DNA from: an uncultured Woeseiaceae bacterium
GTDB lineage: Bacteria > Pseudomonadota > Gammaproteobacteria > Steroidobacterales > Woeseiaceae
Length of the DNA: 39,682 nt
Assembly (NCBI GenBank): GCA_945787435.1
Contig: CALZHX010000222.1
Location: 1-39,682, forward strand
Direction of reading: 5' to 3'
Positions 24,403-32,399 of this stretch are shown here, in pieces. Numbering within the stretch: position 1 is the stretch's first letter; the number at the start of each line of letters is the position of its first letter. The translations under genes and the position numbers were made by a program. The notes beneath the pieces were generated by a model. It did not search any database and was not told the origin of the DNA. It was given only the letters and a program-made list of their open reading frames with translations.

Positions 24403-24963
24403 TTACTCGTCTTTGTAGCCGCTCAGTTCCTCGGCAGAGAAGCTGACGCCAAGGCCGAGCGCAATGCAATTGACGAAATTGAAATAGCCGACGACCAGCG
24501 TCAGGTCGAGTATGTCTTTGTCGCTCAGGCCCACAGCCCGTAATTCTCCGAGATCACTCTCCGTCATGGCGGACGGGGCTGATGTGAGCTTCTCCGCGTG
24601 TCTTACGATATTGCTCAATCGTGGCTCAAGCGTTTCCAGCCCGTCGGCCGACATGAGCAACTCGAGTGTCTCGTCATCCTTGACGTAGCGACGCAGGGCC
24701 TCGGCATGATGGTTGACGCAATATGCGCAATCATTGGTCGCCGAGACGACAACAGCGACAGCCTCCCGCTCGGCACGGCTTAGCCCGGACGCGCCAAACA
24801 TGACGCTCATATACAGATCGAGATGATTCGCCATGGCCTCCGGGTTGAGGCTATGGACCTTGAGGATATTGGAGACTTTGCCGCGCTTTTCTAAAAGCTC
24901 GGCGTAGATTGCCTCGAGTTTTCCTTCGGCGTCATCAACGCTGATTTCATCAATCCAGGACAT
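24403..24963 (-). CDS. AhpD-like / carboxymuconolactone decarboxylase family peroxidase-related protein
   Basis: This 186-residue protein has the AhpD-fold signature: Glu67 in EREAVAVVVSATNDC, the redox pair Cys79-x2-Cys82 in CAYC, and His86 in NHHAEAL. AhpD proteins use the CxxC pair for alkylhydroperoxidase or disulfide-reductase activity; many paralogues are called peroxidase-related, with no known substrate. It is complete and precedes the subtilase by 2 bp on the same strand. A functional link to the protease is not obvious; it could be a redox helper or simply a neighbour. There is 164 bp of noncoding sequence between its start and the end of hemF. Confidence 0.85.
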   Translation of the reverse strand: MSWIDEISVDDAEGKLEAIYAELLEKRGKVSNILKVHSLNPEAMANHLDLYMSVMFGASGLSRAEREAVAVVVSATNDCAYCVNHHAEALRRYVKDDETLELLMSADGLETLEPRLSNIVRHAEKLTSAPSAMTESDLGELRAVGLSDKDILDLTLVVGYFNFVNCIALGLGVSFSAEELSGYKDE

Positions 24964-25127
24964 CGCTACTCGGCACCGCAGTTACGCCGGTCGCGTCGGG
25001 GATTTGCGCCTCATGGCGCTCCCTCTCGCACCGCACTTCGAATTTCTCGACGTTACCATTCAGGGCGGCAAAAGAGAACGTCCGGCGTGCCATGGGCAGC
25101 CGCGTATTGCCTTTCCGATGAGCACAG
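24964..25127. other. Intergenic region without a gene
   Basis: Between the AhpD-like start and the hemF stop, both on the minus strand. It should hold the AhpD-subtilase promoter. I see no clear -10/-35 pair, terminator or small gene. Confidence 0.4.
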
Positions 25128-26036
25128 CTATTTCGTAGCCAGCCAGTCCTGCGGGTGCAGGTAGTCGCGGTACAACGTGTCTTCGGGCGAGCCGGTTTCG
25201 GGTTGCCAGTCGTAGTCCCAGCGGACCAGTGGCGGCAGCGACATCAGTATGGATTCGGTTCGCCCACCTGACTGCAGGCCAAAAATTGTACCCCGGTCGT
25301 AGATCAGGTTGAACTCGACATAGCGACCCCGGCGATACAGCTGGAATTGTCGCTGACGGTCACCGTAGGGGTGATTCCTGCGATTCCGGACAATCGGCGT
25401 GTACGCGGGCAGGAAGCTGTCACCGGCCGACCGCAAGAACTCAAAACTGCGCTCGAACCCGTGTTCGTTGACGTCATCAAAAAAAAGCCCACCCACGCCG
25501 CGCGTTTCATTGCGGTGTTTCAGGAAGAAATACTCGTCGCACCAGGTCTTATAACGCGCGTAGAGGTCATCGCCAAACGGATCGCACGCCGCTTTGGCGG
25601 CCTGGTGCCATTGAATGACATCCTCCTCGAACGGATAGTATGGCGTCAGGTCGAACCCGCCACCGAACCACCAGACCGGATCGCTGTCATCCCCGGCCGT
25701 GAAAAAGCGAAAGTTCGCGTGCGTTGTCGGAACGTAGGGGTTCAATGGATGAATAACGAGCGATACGCCGACGGCCTGGAAACCGCTGCCCGCGAGATCC
25801 GGCCTGCCTTTTGTCGCGGAGGGGGGCAGCTTGTCACCGAACACGTGCGAAAAGCCTACACCGGCCTTCTCGAACACAGCGCCGTCGCCAAGGACGCAGC
25901 TCAGCCCGCCACCACCGCCCGGTCGCTGCCAGCTATCGCGCCTGAATACCGCTTCGCCATCAAGCTTCTCGAGTTCGGCGACGATGCGATCTTGCAGCGA
26001 GCGCAAATAATCTTTGACTTGTTCGAGTTCGTTCAT
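25128..26036 (-). CDS. hemF: Oxygen-dependent coproporphyrinogen III oxidase
   Basis: This enzyme turns coproporphyrinogen III into protoporphyrinogen IX with O2, late in haem synthesis. It is 302 residues, the usual size. Visible family blocks: GGGGLSCVL, PTTHANFRFF, WWFGGGFDLTPYYPF, GGLFFDDVNEHGF, and RGRYVEFNLIYDRGTIFGLQ. The start at 26036 (MNELEQVKDYL) fits relatives; the longer frame would run into tsaC. It overlaps tsaC by 4 bp (ATGA). The aerobic route implies an oxygen-using organism. It is probably the last gene of the topA-tsaC-hemF series. No terminator is clear beyond it. Confidence 0.96.
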   Translation of the reverse strand: MNELEQVKDYLRSLQDRIVAELEKLDGEAVFRRDSWQRPGGGGGLSCVLGDGAVFEKAGVGFSHVFGDKLPPSATKGRPDLAGSGFQAVGVSLVIHPLNPYVPTTHANFRFFTAGDDSDPVWWFGGGFDLTPYYPFEEDVIQWHQAAKAACDPFGDDLYARYKTWCDEYFFLKHRNETRGVGGLFFDDVNEHGFERSFEFLRSAGDSFLPAYTPIVRNRRNHPYGDRQRQFQLYRRGRYVEFNLIYDRGTIFGLQSGGRTESILMSLPPLVRWDYDWQPETGSPEDTLYRDYLHPQDWLATK

Positions 26037-26584
26037 GGCGTTCGCGGCCGTAGTACTTTCCCGGTTGCCAGTTCGCGAATTTCGGACGGGCCTGAAGCCG
26101 GCCCGCAATCGCCTGGCACGATGTAGTCTACACAAGCACCGAATCGGCGGCGAAGAACGTTTCGGTTACGTGCAACAGGTCGCCCTGTGACATTGGCGCT
26201 TGTAGAGATGATTGGCGAATCAACCGCGTCACAAATCGCGGCCGCAGTCGGGTTCGTCGTTAGTCTGACGGCAATACTCGTATGGTCGCCCCGGACGAGA
26301 GGAGAAACATGCGCTTGTGCAGGCGCAATCCAGGTCGTTGGATGCGTCGCATCAGCTGCCGGTATATCGCTGGCGTCTGGATCGATCCAGCCGTCGAGCT
26401 GCACTTTGTTCGATGCGATCAGGATCAGGCCCATATCCGGATCGCGTTTCTTGAGGGCCAGAATCCGAGCGATCGCTGCAACGTCGTCCGGCATGCAACC
26501 CAGGCCGAAAACACCCTCGGTCGGGTATGCGATAACACCGCCGCCGAGCAGGGTATCAGCTGCTTTCGCGATCGAGAGCTTCAT
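26033..26584 (-). CDS. tsaC: L-threonylcarbamoyladenylate synthase
   Basis: This enzyme makes threonylcarbamoyl-AMP from threonine, bicarbonate and ATP, the first step of the t6A37 tRNA modification. It is 183 residues, the short TsaC form without the extra Sua5 domain. Visible: the start segment GGGVIAYPTEGVFGLGC, the nucleotide-binding ALKKRDP, and the late STSANVTGRP. The gene lies between topA (9 bp) and hemF (4-bp overlap), the order common in gammaproteobacteria. No damage to the active site is seen. Confidence 0.95.
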   Translation of the reverse strand: MKLSIAKAADTLLGGGVIAYPTEGVFGLGCMPDDVAAIARILALKKRDPDMGLILIASNKVQLDGWIDPDASDIPAADATHPTTWIAPAQAHVSPLVRGDHTSIAVRLTTNPTAAAICDAVDSPIISTSANVTGRPVARNRNVLRRRFGACVDYIVPGDCGPASGPSEIRELATGKVLRPRTP

Positions 26585-26593
26585 GACGCCAGG

Positions 26594-28972
26594 CTACTTC
26601 TTCCTGGCTTTTTTCTTTGTTTTTTTCTTGGTTTTCTTTTTGGTTTTTTTCTTCGCCGCTTTCTTCTTGCCACGGCGACCACGCACCGGTGCCGCCGCAA
26701 GCAGCTCGATACATTCCTCGAGCGTCAGCGACTTCGGCTCGCGATCTTTCGGCACACGCGCGTTCTTGCTCTTGTCAGTGATGTACGGACCGTAGCGCCC
26801 GTTGAGGACCTGAATGCCCTGCTCTTCAAAATCCTGGATGATGCGGTTGGCGTCCTCGATCTTCTTCGCTTCGATAAGTTCGAGCGCGCGTGGCAGTTCG
26901 ACCGTGTAAGGATCGTCTTCCTTCATGGAAACGTACTTGTCGCCGTAACGAACGTACGGGCCAAACCGACCAACGCTTGCGGATACGGGCAGGCCGTCGG
27001 GCGTCTCGCCAAGTTTGCGCGGCAGCTTGAAGAGCTCAAGCGCCTCTTCCATCGTTATCTCGTTCATCTTCTGGCCCGGACGCAGGCCCGCGAATTTCGG
27101 CTTCTCTTCGTCGTCCTTGGTGCCTATCTGTACGAACGGTCCGTACCGGCCCATGCGCACAGTCATCGGTTTGCCACTCTTGGGGTCCATGCCGAGTTCA
27201 CGCGCTTGTGCGACCTGCTCGCGAGTAACGGACTCCTCCTTATCGTCACAAAGAAGCTTGAACGGTTTCCAGAAATTGTCGAGCAATGGCACCCAGTCTT
27301 TGTGTCCAAGCGAAACCTCATCGAGGTCGTCTTCAAGCTTGGCTGTGAAGTCGTAATCGACATACTGGGCAAAATGTTCCGTGAGGAACCCGTTTACGAT
27401 GCGGCCAATGTCCGTCGGGTAAAAACGTTTGCTCTCGATCTCGACGTACTCGCGATTCTTCAGCGTGACGATAATGCTCGCATAGGTCGACGGTCGGCCG
27501 ATGCCGTACTCTTCCAGCGTTTTGACCAGGCTCGCTTCGGTGAAGCGCGGTGGTGGCTCCGTGAAATGTTGTTCAGGCCGCAACACATCAAGGCTGATCG
27601 TGTCGCCTTCCTCGATGTTGGGCAGCAGGCGATCGCCGTCATCGTCCTTGTTGCTGTCGTCCTGTCCTTCTTTATATACGGCCATGAACCCTGGTTCGAC
27701 AAGAATCGAGCCATTAGCGCGCATGCGGTGGCCGTCTTCCTCGGGGCCTGCTGCAAGTTCGATGGCCACGGTGTCGAATACGGCTGGCACCATCTGGCAG
27801 GCCATTGTGCGCTTCCAGATCAGTGAGTAAAGCTTGAACTGGTCTTCGTCGAGCGCGTCCTTTATCGACTCCGGCGTCAGAGCGACCGACGTTGGGCGAA
27901 CCGCTTCGTGGGCTTCCTGCGCGTTCCTTGATTTTGTTTTGAACTCTCGCGGTTCCTCGGGGACATTCTCCGCTCCGTAACGTTCTGTAATGACCTCGCG
28001 AATCTCCTCCACCGCGACCGCGGCGAGCGAGACTGAGTCCGTACGCATATAGGAGATCAGGCCTACGTTGCCTTCGCCGGGGAGTTCGATACCTTCGTAA
28101 AGTTTTTGCGCGATGCGCATCGTCCACTGGGTATTGAAGCCGAGCTTGCGCGAGGACTCCTGTTGCAGCGTCGATGTCGTGAAGGGTGCGGCCGGATTAC
28201 GGCGGCGCTGCCGTTTTGTAACGCTGACAGTGGTCAGTTTGCCGTCGGCCGCATCGAGAATCGTTTTCTCGACGGCGCGCGCCGCGGTTTCGTCTTCAAA
28301 ACTGAACTGTTCGACCTTCTCACCACCATAAGAAACCAGGCGCGATGCGAACGGCTGTTCGTCTTTGCTGACGTCTGCCTCGATTGTCCAGTACTCGCGG
28401 GCTTTGAACGCTTCAATCTCCAGCTCACGTTCAACGATCATGCGCAAAGCAGGACTCTGCACGCGCCCTGCCGACAAACCGCGTTGCACTTTCTTCCACA
28501 ACAACGGTGACAGGTTAAAGCCGACGAGGTAGTCGAGCGCGCGGCGGGCCTGTTGCGCCCCGACAAGATCATTGGACAGGTCGCGCGGATTGTCGATGGC
28601 CTCCTGCACGGCGGCCTTGGTGATCTCGTGGAACACCACACGGTGAACGGACTTGCCGTTCAAGACGTCTTTTTCCTTGAGCAGCTCGATAAGGTGCCAG
28701 GAAATCGCCTCACCCTCACGATCCGGGTCAGTGGCGAGGTACAGCGCGTCTGCCTTTTTCAACGCCTTAATAATCGACTTGACGTGTTTCTCGTTTCTCT
28801 CGATGACCTGGTATTTCATCGAAAAGTCATCGTCGGGATCGACAGCGCCAACCTTGGGAATCAGGTCACGTACGTGCCCGTAAGAGGCAAGGACGTCAAA
28901 ATCCTTACCCAGGTACTTGCTGATCGTCTTCGCCTTGGCGGGCGATTCAACAATGACGAGATTTTTAGACAT
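26594..28972 (-). CDS. topA: DNA topoisomerase I (type IA), without zinc ribbons
   Basis: This enzyme relaxes negative supercoils by cutting one strand. It is 792 residues, shorter than the 865 of E. coli. Visible: the TOPRIM start IVESPAKAKTISKYLG with Glu9, the acidic ATDPDREGEAISWH (80-93), and the catalytic Tyr308 in GLISYMRTDS. The C-terminal part has repeated domains with GRYGPFVQIG, GRFGPYVRYG and GRYGPYITDK, and ends in a lysine-rich tail (KKKTKKKTKKKTKKK). The four-cysteine zinc ribbons of the E. coli enzyme are absent; the protein has only three cysteines in all. This is the layout seen in actinobacterial and some proteobacterial enzymes. The lysine tail may hold DNA. Confidence 0.96.
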   Translation of the reverse strand: MSKNLVIVESPAKAKTISKYLGKDFDVLASYGHVRDLIPKVGAVDPDDDFSMKYQVIERNEKHVKSIIKALKKADALYLATDPDREGEAISWHLIELLKEKDVLNGKSVHRVVFHEITKAAVQEAIDNPRDLSNDLVGAQQARRALDYLVGFNLSPLLWKKVQRGLSAGRVQSPALRMIVERELEIEAFKAREYWTIEADVSKDEQPFASRLVSYGGEKVEQFSFEDETAARAVEKTILDAADGKLTTVSVTKRQRRRNPAAPFTTSTLQQESSRKLGFNTQWTMRIAQKLYEGIELPGEGNVGLISYMRTDSVSLAAVAVEEIREVITERYGAENVPEEPREFKTKSRNAQEAHEAVRPTSVALTPESIKDALDEDQFKLYSLIWKRTMACQMVPAVFDTVAIELAAGPEEDGHRMRANGSILVEPGFMAVYKEGQDDSNKDDDGDRLLPNIEEGDTISLDVLRPEQHFTEPPPRFTEASLVKTLEEYGIGRPSTYASIIVTLKNREYVEIESKRFYPTDIGRIVNGFLTEHFAQYVDYDFTAKLEDDLDEVSLGHKDWVPLLDNFWKPFKLLCDDKEESVTREQVAQARELGMDPKSGKPMTVRMGRYGPFVQIGTKDDEEKPKFAGLRPGQKMNEITMEEALELFKLPRKLGETPDGLPVSASVGRFGPYVRYGDKYVSMKEDDPYTVELPRALELIEAKKIEDANRIIQDFEEQGIQVLNGRYGPYITDKSKNARVPKDREPKSLTLEECIELLAAAPVRGRRGKKKAAKKKTKKKTKKKTKKKARKK

Positions 28973-29052
28973 AGTTAAGAGTGCTCAAAACCAAACAACC
29001 GCGGACAGTGCCGCGGTTGAATACAATGCCGAGTGCCAGCGTGTCAAGGAAA

Positions 29053-29529
29053 TCAGTGAATCGAGCCCGTACTTTCCTCGAATACCAGGTCCTCCATCCT
29101 CGCGTAGGCCAGCTCCTGGCCGGGCTGGCTGAAGAGCACCATCAATACAACCCACTTGATCTGTTCGACGTCGATATCCGCTGATTCCAGCGCGAGCAGG
29201 CGGTCTACGAGAATTTCCCGTTGTTGCGGCGGCAGGATGCCGATCTGCTCGAGATAGGAAATGTAACCGCGGCAGGCGGTGTCGAGGCGCTCCTGCTCAA
29301 CGTCATTGTAAACACGGGAGCCATGCGACGTTTGCGCGTGAAACGCGAGCCCGTCCTGGTGGTCAGTGAGGCCGTCCAACCAGTCCAGTGCGCGATCAAT
29401 CTCGGGGTCACCAAAGCCTGCCCGCGAAAGCTCATCTCGCAGTTCGTTCTGGTCGGCTTCGGGCTCATCTTCGGTGTCGACGTAGGTCTCAAACAGGTAC
29501 ATGAGTACGTCGAGTACATTTTCTTTCAT
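29053..29529 (-). CDS. smg: Smg family protein (DUF494)
   Basis: This 158-residue protein is of the Smg/DUF494 family, found beside dprA and topA in many gammaproteobacteria. Its function is not settled. The start at 29529 is preferred because MKENVLDVLMYLFETY is the family start and a GGGAG site is upstream; a longer TTG-started frame is not supported. The middle is acidic. The C-terminal block LPPQQREILVDRLLAL...IKWVVLMVLFSQPG is characteristic. It sits between dprA and topA on the same strand. Confidence 0.92.
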   Translation of the reverse strand: MKENVLDVLMYLFETYVDTEDEPEADQNELRDELSRAGFGDPEIDRALDWLDGLTDHQDGLAFHAQTSHGSRVYNDVEQERLDTACRGYISYLEQIGILPPQQREILVDRLLALESADIDVEQIKWVVLMVLFSQPGQELAYARMEDLVFEESTGSIH

Positions 29530-29564
29530 TCCTGGAGCGGCTCCCTTCGTTTCCAATCCAGCGT

Positions 29565-30476
29565 CTATCGGTTCAGCAGTGAGTATCGTCCACCGGACAG
29601 TGATTCGACCTCTCCCTGCAGCTCCAGGATAAGAAGCATGGAGGAAACCTGGTCGATCGTCAATCCGGAGTCTTTGGCAAGTTCGTCGATACTGATCGGG
29701 TCGTGGCTTATGTATTTTCGAAGGTGCTTGTACTCATCGTCGTCGTGATCGGGTGGCTCATCGTTCGTCGTTGATTCCAAAGAATTTTGCAGCAGATGTG
29801 ACGACAGGGGCGCAAGTTCATTGACGATATCTTCCGCGGTCTCGACAAGTTTTGCACCCTGGCGAATTAGCTTATGACAACCGCGCGCGAGTGCATTATG
29901 GATAGAACCCGGTAGCGCGAAAACCTCACGTCCCTGGTCGCCCGCATACCTGGCGGTTATCAATGAACCACTGCGCCGGGCTGCCTCGACGACAAGCGTG
30001 CCGAGGCTCACGCCGCTGATCAGTCGGTTGCGCTGCGGAAACAGTGTCTTGTGCGGGTGTGTGCCCAGCGGAAACTCACTGACGAGCGCACCCTGAGCGG
30101 CGATCTCGTGAGCAAGGTCCCTGTTTGCTGCCGGATACACGCGGTCGATGCCATGCCCAAGGAACGCGACAGTTGCGGCGCCGGCATCGAGTGCACCGCG
30201 GTGTGCAGCTGTATCGATGCCCTCGGCCAGGCCACTGACGATGCAAAAGCCGGCAGCCCCCAGGTGTCGCGCGAACTCGAATGCATTTCGAGCGCCGGCC
30301 CGCGTTGGGTTGCGACTGCCGACGATCGCCAGCGCAGGCATGTGTAGCAAACCCGGGTCACCTCTAACATAGAGACGCTCCGGCGATTTCGAAATCTGTT
30401 CGAGCAGCTCGGGAAAATTCTCATCGCCTCTGGCGATGATGTGATTGCCGCTCAACTGCAGCCATTCGTCGTCCAT
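29565..30476 (-). CDS. dprA: DNA processing protein A, short form lacking the N-terminal domain
   Basis: This protein loads RecA on incoming single-stranded DNA during natural transformation. The Rossmann-like domain is complete (about 48-216): AIVGSRNPT at 50-58, SGLAEGIDTAAHRGAL, GHGIDRVYP, SEFPLGT, RNRLISGVS. A C-terminal winged-helix DML1-like domain (about 245-303) is also present. It is 303 residues, while most gammaproteobacterial DprA proteins are about 360-390 with an N-terminal SAM-like domain. That domain is missing: an in-frame stop lies 9 nt before the ATG, and the upstream DNA is a terminator, so it is not a wrong start. Some bacteria have SAM-less DprA naturally. Other competence genes are not in the window. 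Confidence 0.92.
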   Translation of the reverse strand: MDDEWLQLSGNHIIARGDENFPELLEQISKSPERLYVRGDPGLLHMPALAIVGSRNPTRAGARNAFEFARHLGAAGFCIVSGLAEGIDTAAHRGALDAGAATVAFLGHGIDRVYPAANRDLAHEIAAQGALVSEFPLGTHPHKTLFPQRNRLISGVSLGTLVVEAARRSGSLITARYAGDQGREVFALPGSIHNALARGCHKLIRQGAKLVETAEDIVNELAPLSSHLLQNSLESTTNDEPPDHDDDEYKHLRKYISHDPISIDELAKDSGLTIDQVSSMLLILELQGEVESLSGGRYSLLNR

Positions 30477-30487
30477 ACCCGCAGTTT

Positions 30488-30514
30488 AAAAAAAACGGCG
30501 CCCGAAAGCGCCGT
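30488..30514 (-). terminator. Strong terminator after the LysM gene
   Basis: On the minus strand, a 7-bp stem (30508-30514 with 30495-30501), 6-base loop, is followed by an 8-base T run (A run 30488-30495 on the plus strand). It ends the LysM transcript and lies only 11 bases before the dprA ATG. Confidence 0.9.
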
Positions 30515-30555
30515 CTATAACTAGGTATTTTCGGGGTCAGAGCCCCGGAAACTCA

Positions 30556-31611
30556 TCAGGTCGGGTTGCGGACGTAGTCCAGCGTATGGATGGCCTGTGT
30601 AGCCTCCATCACGAGTCCGTAGGAAATGCGGTCGTAAACCTTGAACACCATGAGTGTTCCCGCCATCTCGTCAGGCAGGAGGACACTGCCACCCGCAACG
30701 CGATCCCTGACGGTATCGCCACGCCGCCAGGCCGTTAGTACATCACCAACACCGAGCCCGTGGGTCGAACCACGGTTGAGGACAACCACCTGATACTGGG
30801 CAATCTGCGTAACCCCGCCTACGACAGCAATGATCTGGCCATTGATGTTGCTCGATGGTGCTTTCGGGAAGAAGTTCAGCGGAATTTCGACCGAGGCCGG
30901 GATCAGGCGATCGCCGTCTGTGGCTTCCTGTTTCGACGAAATGAGCGCCATCGATGCCGGATCGCCGCTCCTGCGCATCGTACCTTCGCCAATCTCGATG
31001 CCCTGGTATCCGATGAGGTCGTTATTCTCCGGGTCCACCAGCTTGTCACCGATATGAACCACGTTGAATCGCTCACCCGGCTGCGCACTCGTTCCGCGCA
31101 CGTAGACAGTATTGCCAGCCGCCGCAATGAGATGATCACCCTTGGTCGACACTATGTACGGCAGGGAATCGACTTCACTTCGCTCGATGACAACGCCCCG
31201 ACTAAGGAACGCCGAGATCGAATCGTACGACACACTCGTGATCGCTTCGGTCAGCGGTGTGGCACGCGCTTCAGGGGACAGGCGATAGCTTCCGGCCTGA
31301 CCGACGGTGACGCGCGGTGCGCCATCGACGTAGACCAGTGCGAGCACATCGCCCGGATAAATAAGGTGTGGATTTTCGACCTGGGGATTGACGTACCAGA
31401 TTTCGGGCCAATACCAGGGATCCTGGAGAAACGTGGCGGCGATATCCCAAAGAGTGTCGCCAACCTGAACGACATATTCATCGGGGGCGTCTGCGGCCAG
31501 GCGCGCACTTCCCTGCGAAAACGCAGTGAGCGTACCCAGTGTGAGCGATGCGATGAGCGCAACAGCAGTCATCCGGAGACGGTTATTCAGGCAATATTTG
31601 CTGAGGGACAT
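30556..31611 (-). CDS. LysM domain protein
   Basis: This 351-residue protein has a signal peptide (RLRMTAVALIASLTLGTLTAF) and then a LysM domain at about 45-92: EYVVQVGDTLWDIAATFLQD, then NPQVENPHLIYPGDVL, a near-complete LysM. LysM binds peptidoglycan in the periplasm. The remaining 250 residues form an uncharacterised region found in the same gene in Pseudomonas and relatives, also beside dprA and def. The start at 31611 has GAGGA 4 nt upstream; longer starts are not supported. It ends in a strong terminator, so it is probably its own transcript. Role in the cell wall is inferred only. Confidence 0.88.
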   Translation of the reverse strand: MSLSKYCLNNRLRMTAVALIASLTLGTLTAFSQGSARLAADAPDEYVVQVGDTLWDIAATFLQDPWYWPEIWYVNPQVENPHLIYPGDVLALVYVDGAPRVTVGQAGSYRLSPEARATPLTEAITSVSYDSISAFLSRGVVIERSEVDSLPYIVSTKGDHLIAAAGNTVYVRGTSAQPGERFNVVHIGDKLVDPENNDLIGYQGIEIGEGTMRRSGDPASMALISSKQEATDGDRLIPASVEIPLNFFPKAPSSNINGQIIAVVGGVTQIAQYQVVVLNRGSTHGLGVGDVLTAWRRGDTVRDRVAGGSVLLPDEMAGTLMVFKVYDRISYGLVMEATQAIHTLDYVRNPT

Positions 31612-31661
31612 AATTTCCTCGTGCTCCATACAAGGTGCAAGCACCTGTGGCTTTTTAGCGT

Positions 31662-31670
31662 TGCTATAAT
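31662..31670 (+). promoter_or_regulatory. Extended -10 promoter upstream of def
   Basis: A perfect TATAAT (31665-31670) with a TGC just ahead (31662-31664) gives a textbook extended -10. No -35 is needed in that class, and none is seen. It would transcribe def after a leader of about 170 bases. Confidence 0.55.
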
Positions 31671-31846
31671 ATGTCGTTCCGGTGCCGAAGAGACTGCTAA
31701 TTACGTCACACTTCCGGCCCCAAACACCTGAGAAAAGGCGCTTTTTCTGGCGGCATTGTCTGTCATCTTATTCAATAAAGTCAAACATTTAGGTCACTTT
31801 TCAGGCAATTTACACGAATAACGCGCAGAATTACCTTCACGAAATT

Positions 31847-32368
31847 ATGGCAAAACTAACAATTTTGGAGTTTCCGGATCCAAGGCTCAGGACCCGGGCC
31901 TCACCGGTCGAATCTGTCGATGACGGGCTCAGAAGCCTGATCGACGACCTGTTCGAGACAATGTATGAGGCACCCGGCATCGGCCTGGCAGCGACACAGG
32001 TCAATGTGCACAAGCGAGTGCTCGTTGCGGACATCAGTGCCGACAAAAGTGAGCCCCTGGCGTTGATCAACCCGGTCATTGTTGAGAAAGACGGCGTAAC
32101 TGCCACCGAAGAAGGTTGCCTGTCGGTGCCCGGCTACTACGAAGAGGTCGAACGGGCCGAGCATATTCGCGTGAAGTTTACTGATCGACTTGGTGACGAC
32201 GTTGAAATGGAGGCCGAGGGTCTTCTCGCGGTTTGCATTCAGCATGAGATGGACCACCTCGAGGGCAAGTTGTTCGTTGATTACCTTTCAGAGGCGAAGC
32301 GTTCCCGCATTCGCAAGAAGCTGGTCAAGGAGCAGCGCTACCGCAGCGCTGATGCGGTAGCACTGTAG
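31847..32368 (+). CDS. def: Peptide deformylase
   Basis: This metal enzyme removes the formyl group from new proteins, completing the cycle begun by Fmt. It is 173 residues. All three motifs are present: GIGLAATQ (44-51), EEGCLSVP with Cys91, and QHEMDHLEG with His133, Glu134 and His137. The stop codon (32366-32368) lies within the head of a REP-like palindrome that separates it from fmt. It is the first gene of the def-fmt-rsmB-DUF4390-ntrYX series. Confidence 0.97.
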   Translation: MAKLTILEFPDPRLRTRASPVESVDDGLRSLIDDLFETMYEAPGIGLAATQVNVHKRVLVADISADKSEPLALINPVIVEKDGVTATEEGCLSVPGYYEEVERAEHIRVKFTDRLGDDVEMEAEGLLAVCIQHEMDHLEGKLFVDYLSEAKRSRIRKKLVKEQRYRSADAVAL

Positions 32369-32388
32369 GAGCCCGCGCCAGCGGGCGA
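32365..32388 (+). repeat. REP-like palindrome, copy B
   Basis: A GTAGGAGC head is followed by a hairpin (gcccgc 32371-32376, gcgggc 32381-32386, 4-base loop) and a GA tail. It resembles the element at 15092-15117. The GTAG head and the palindrome are the hallmark of REP elements mobilised by RAYT transposases. It lies between def and fmt and includes the def stop codon. Confidence 0.55.
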
Positions 32389-32399
32389 CATCATCCGCC

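Noticed and set aside
26599..26672. Poly-T-rich stretch that could look like a terminator
   Set aside because: No stem precedes it. It is the antisense of lysine and threonine codons at the end of topA.
26282..27826. A 514-residue open frame on the plus strand opposite topA
   Set aside because: It runs antisense through the conserved topA catalytic and repeat region, has no family motif, and is a frame shadow of a GC-rich gene.
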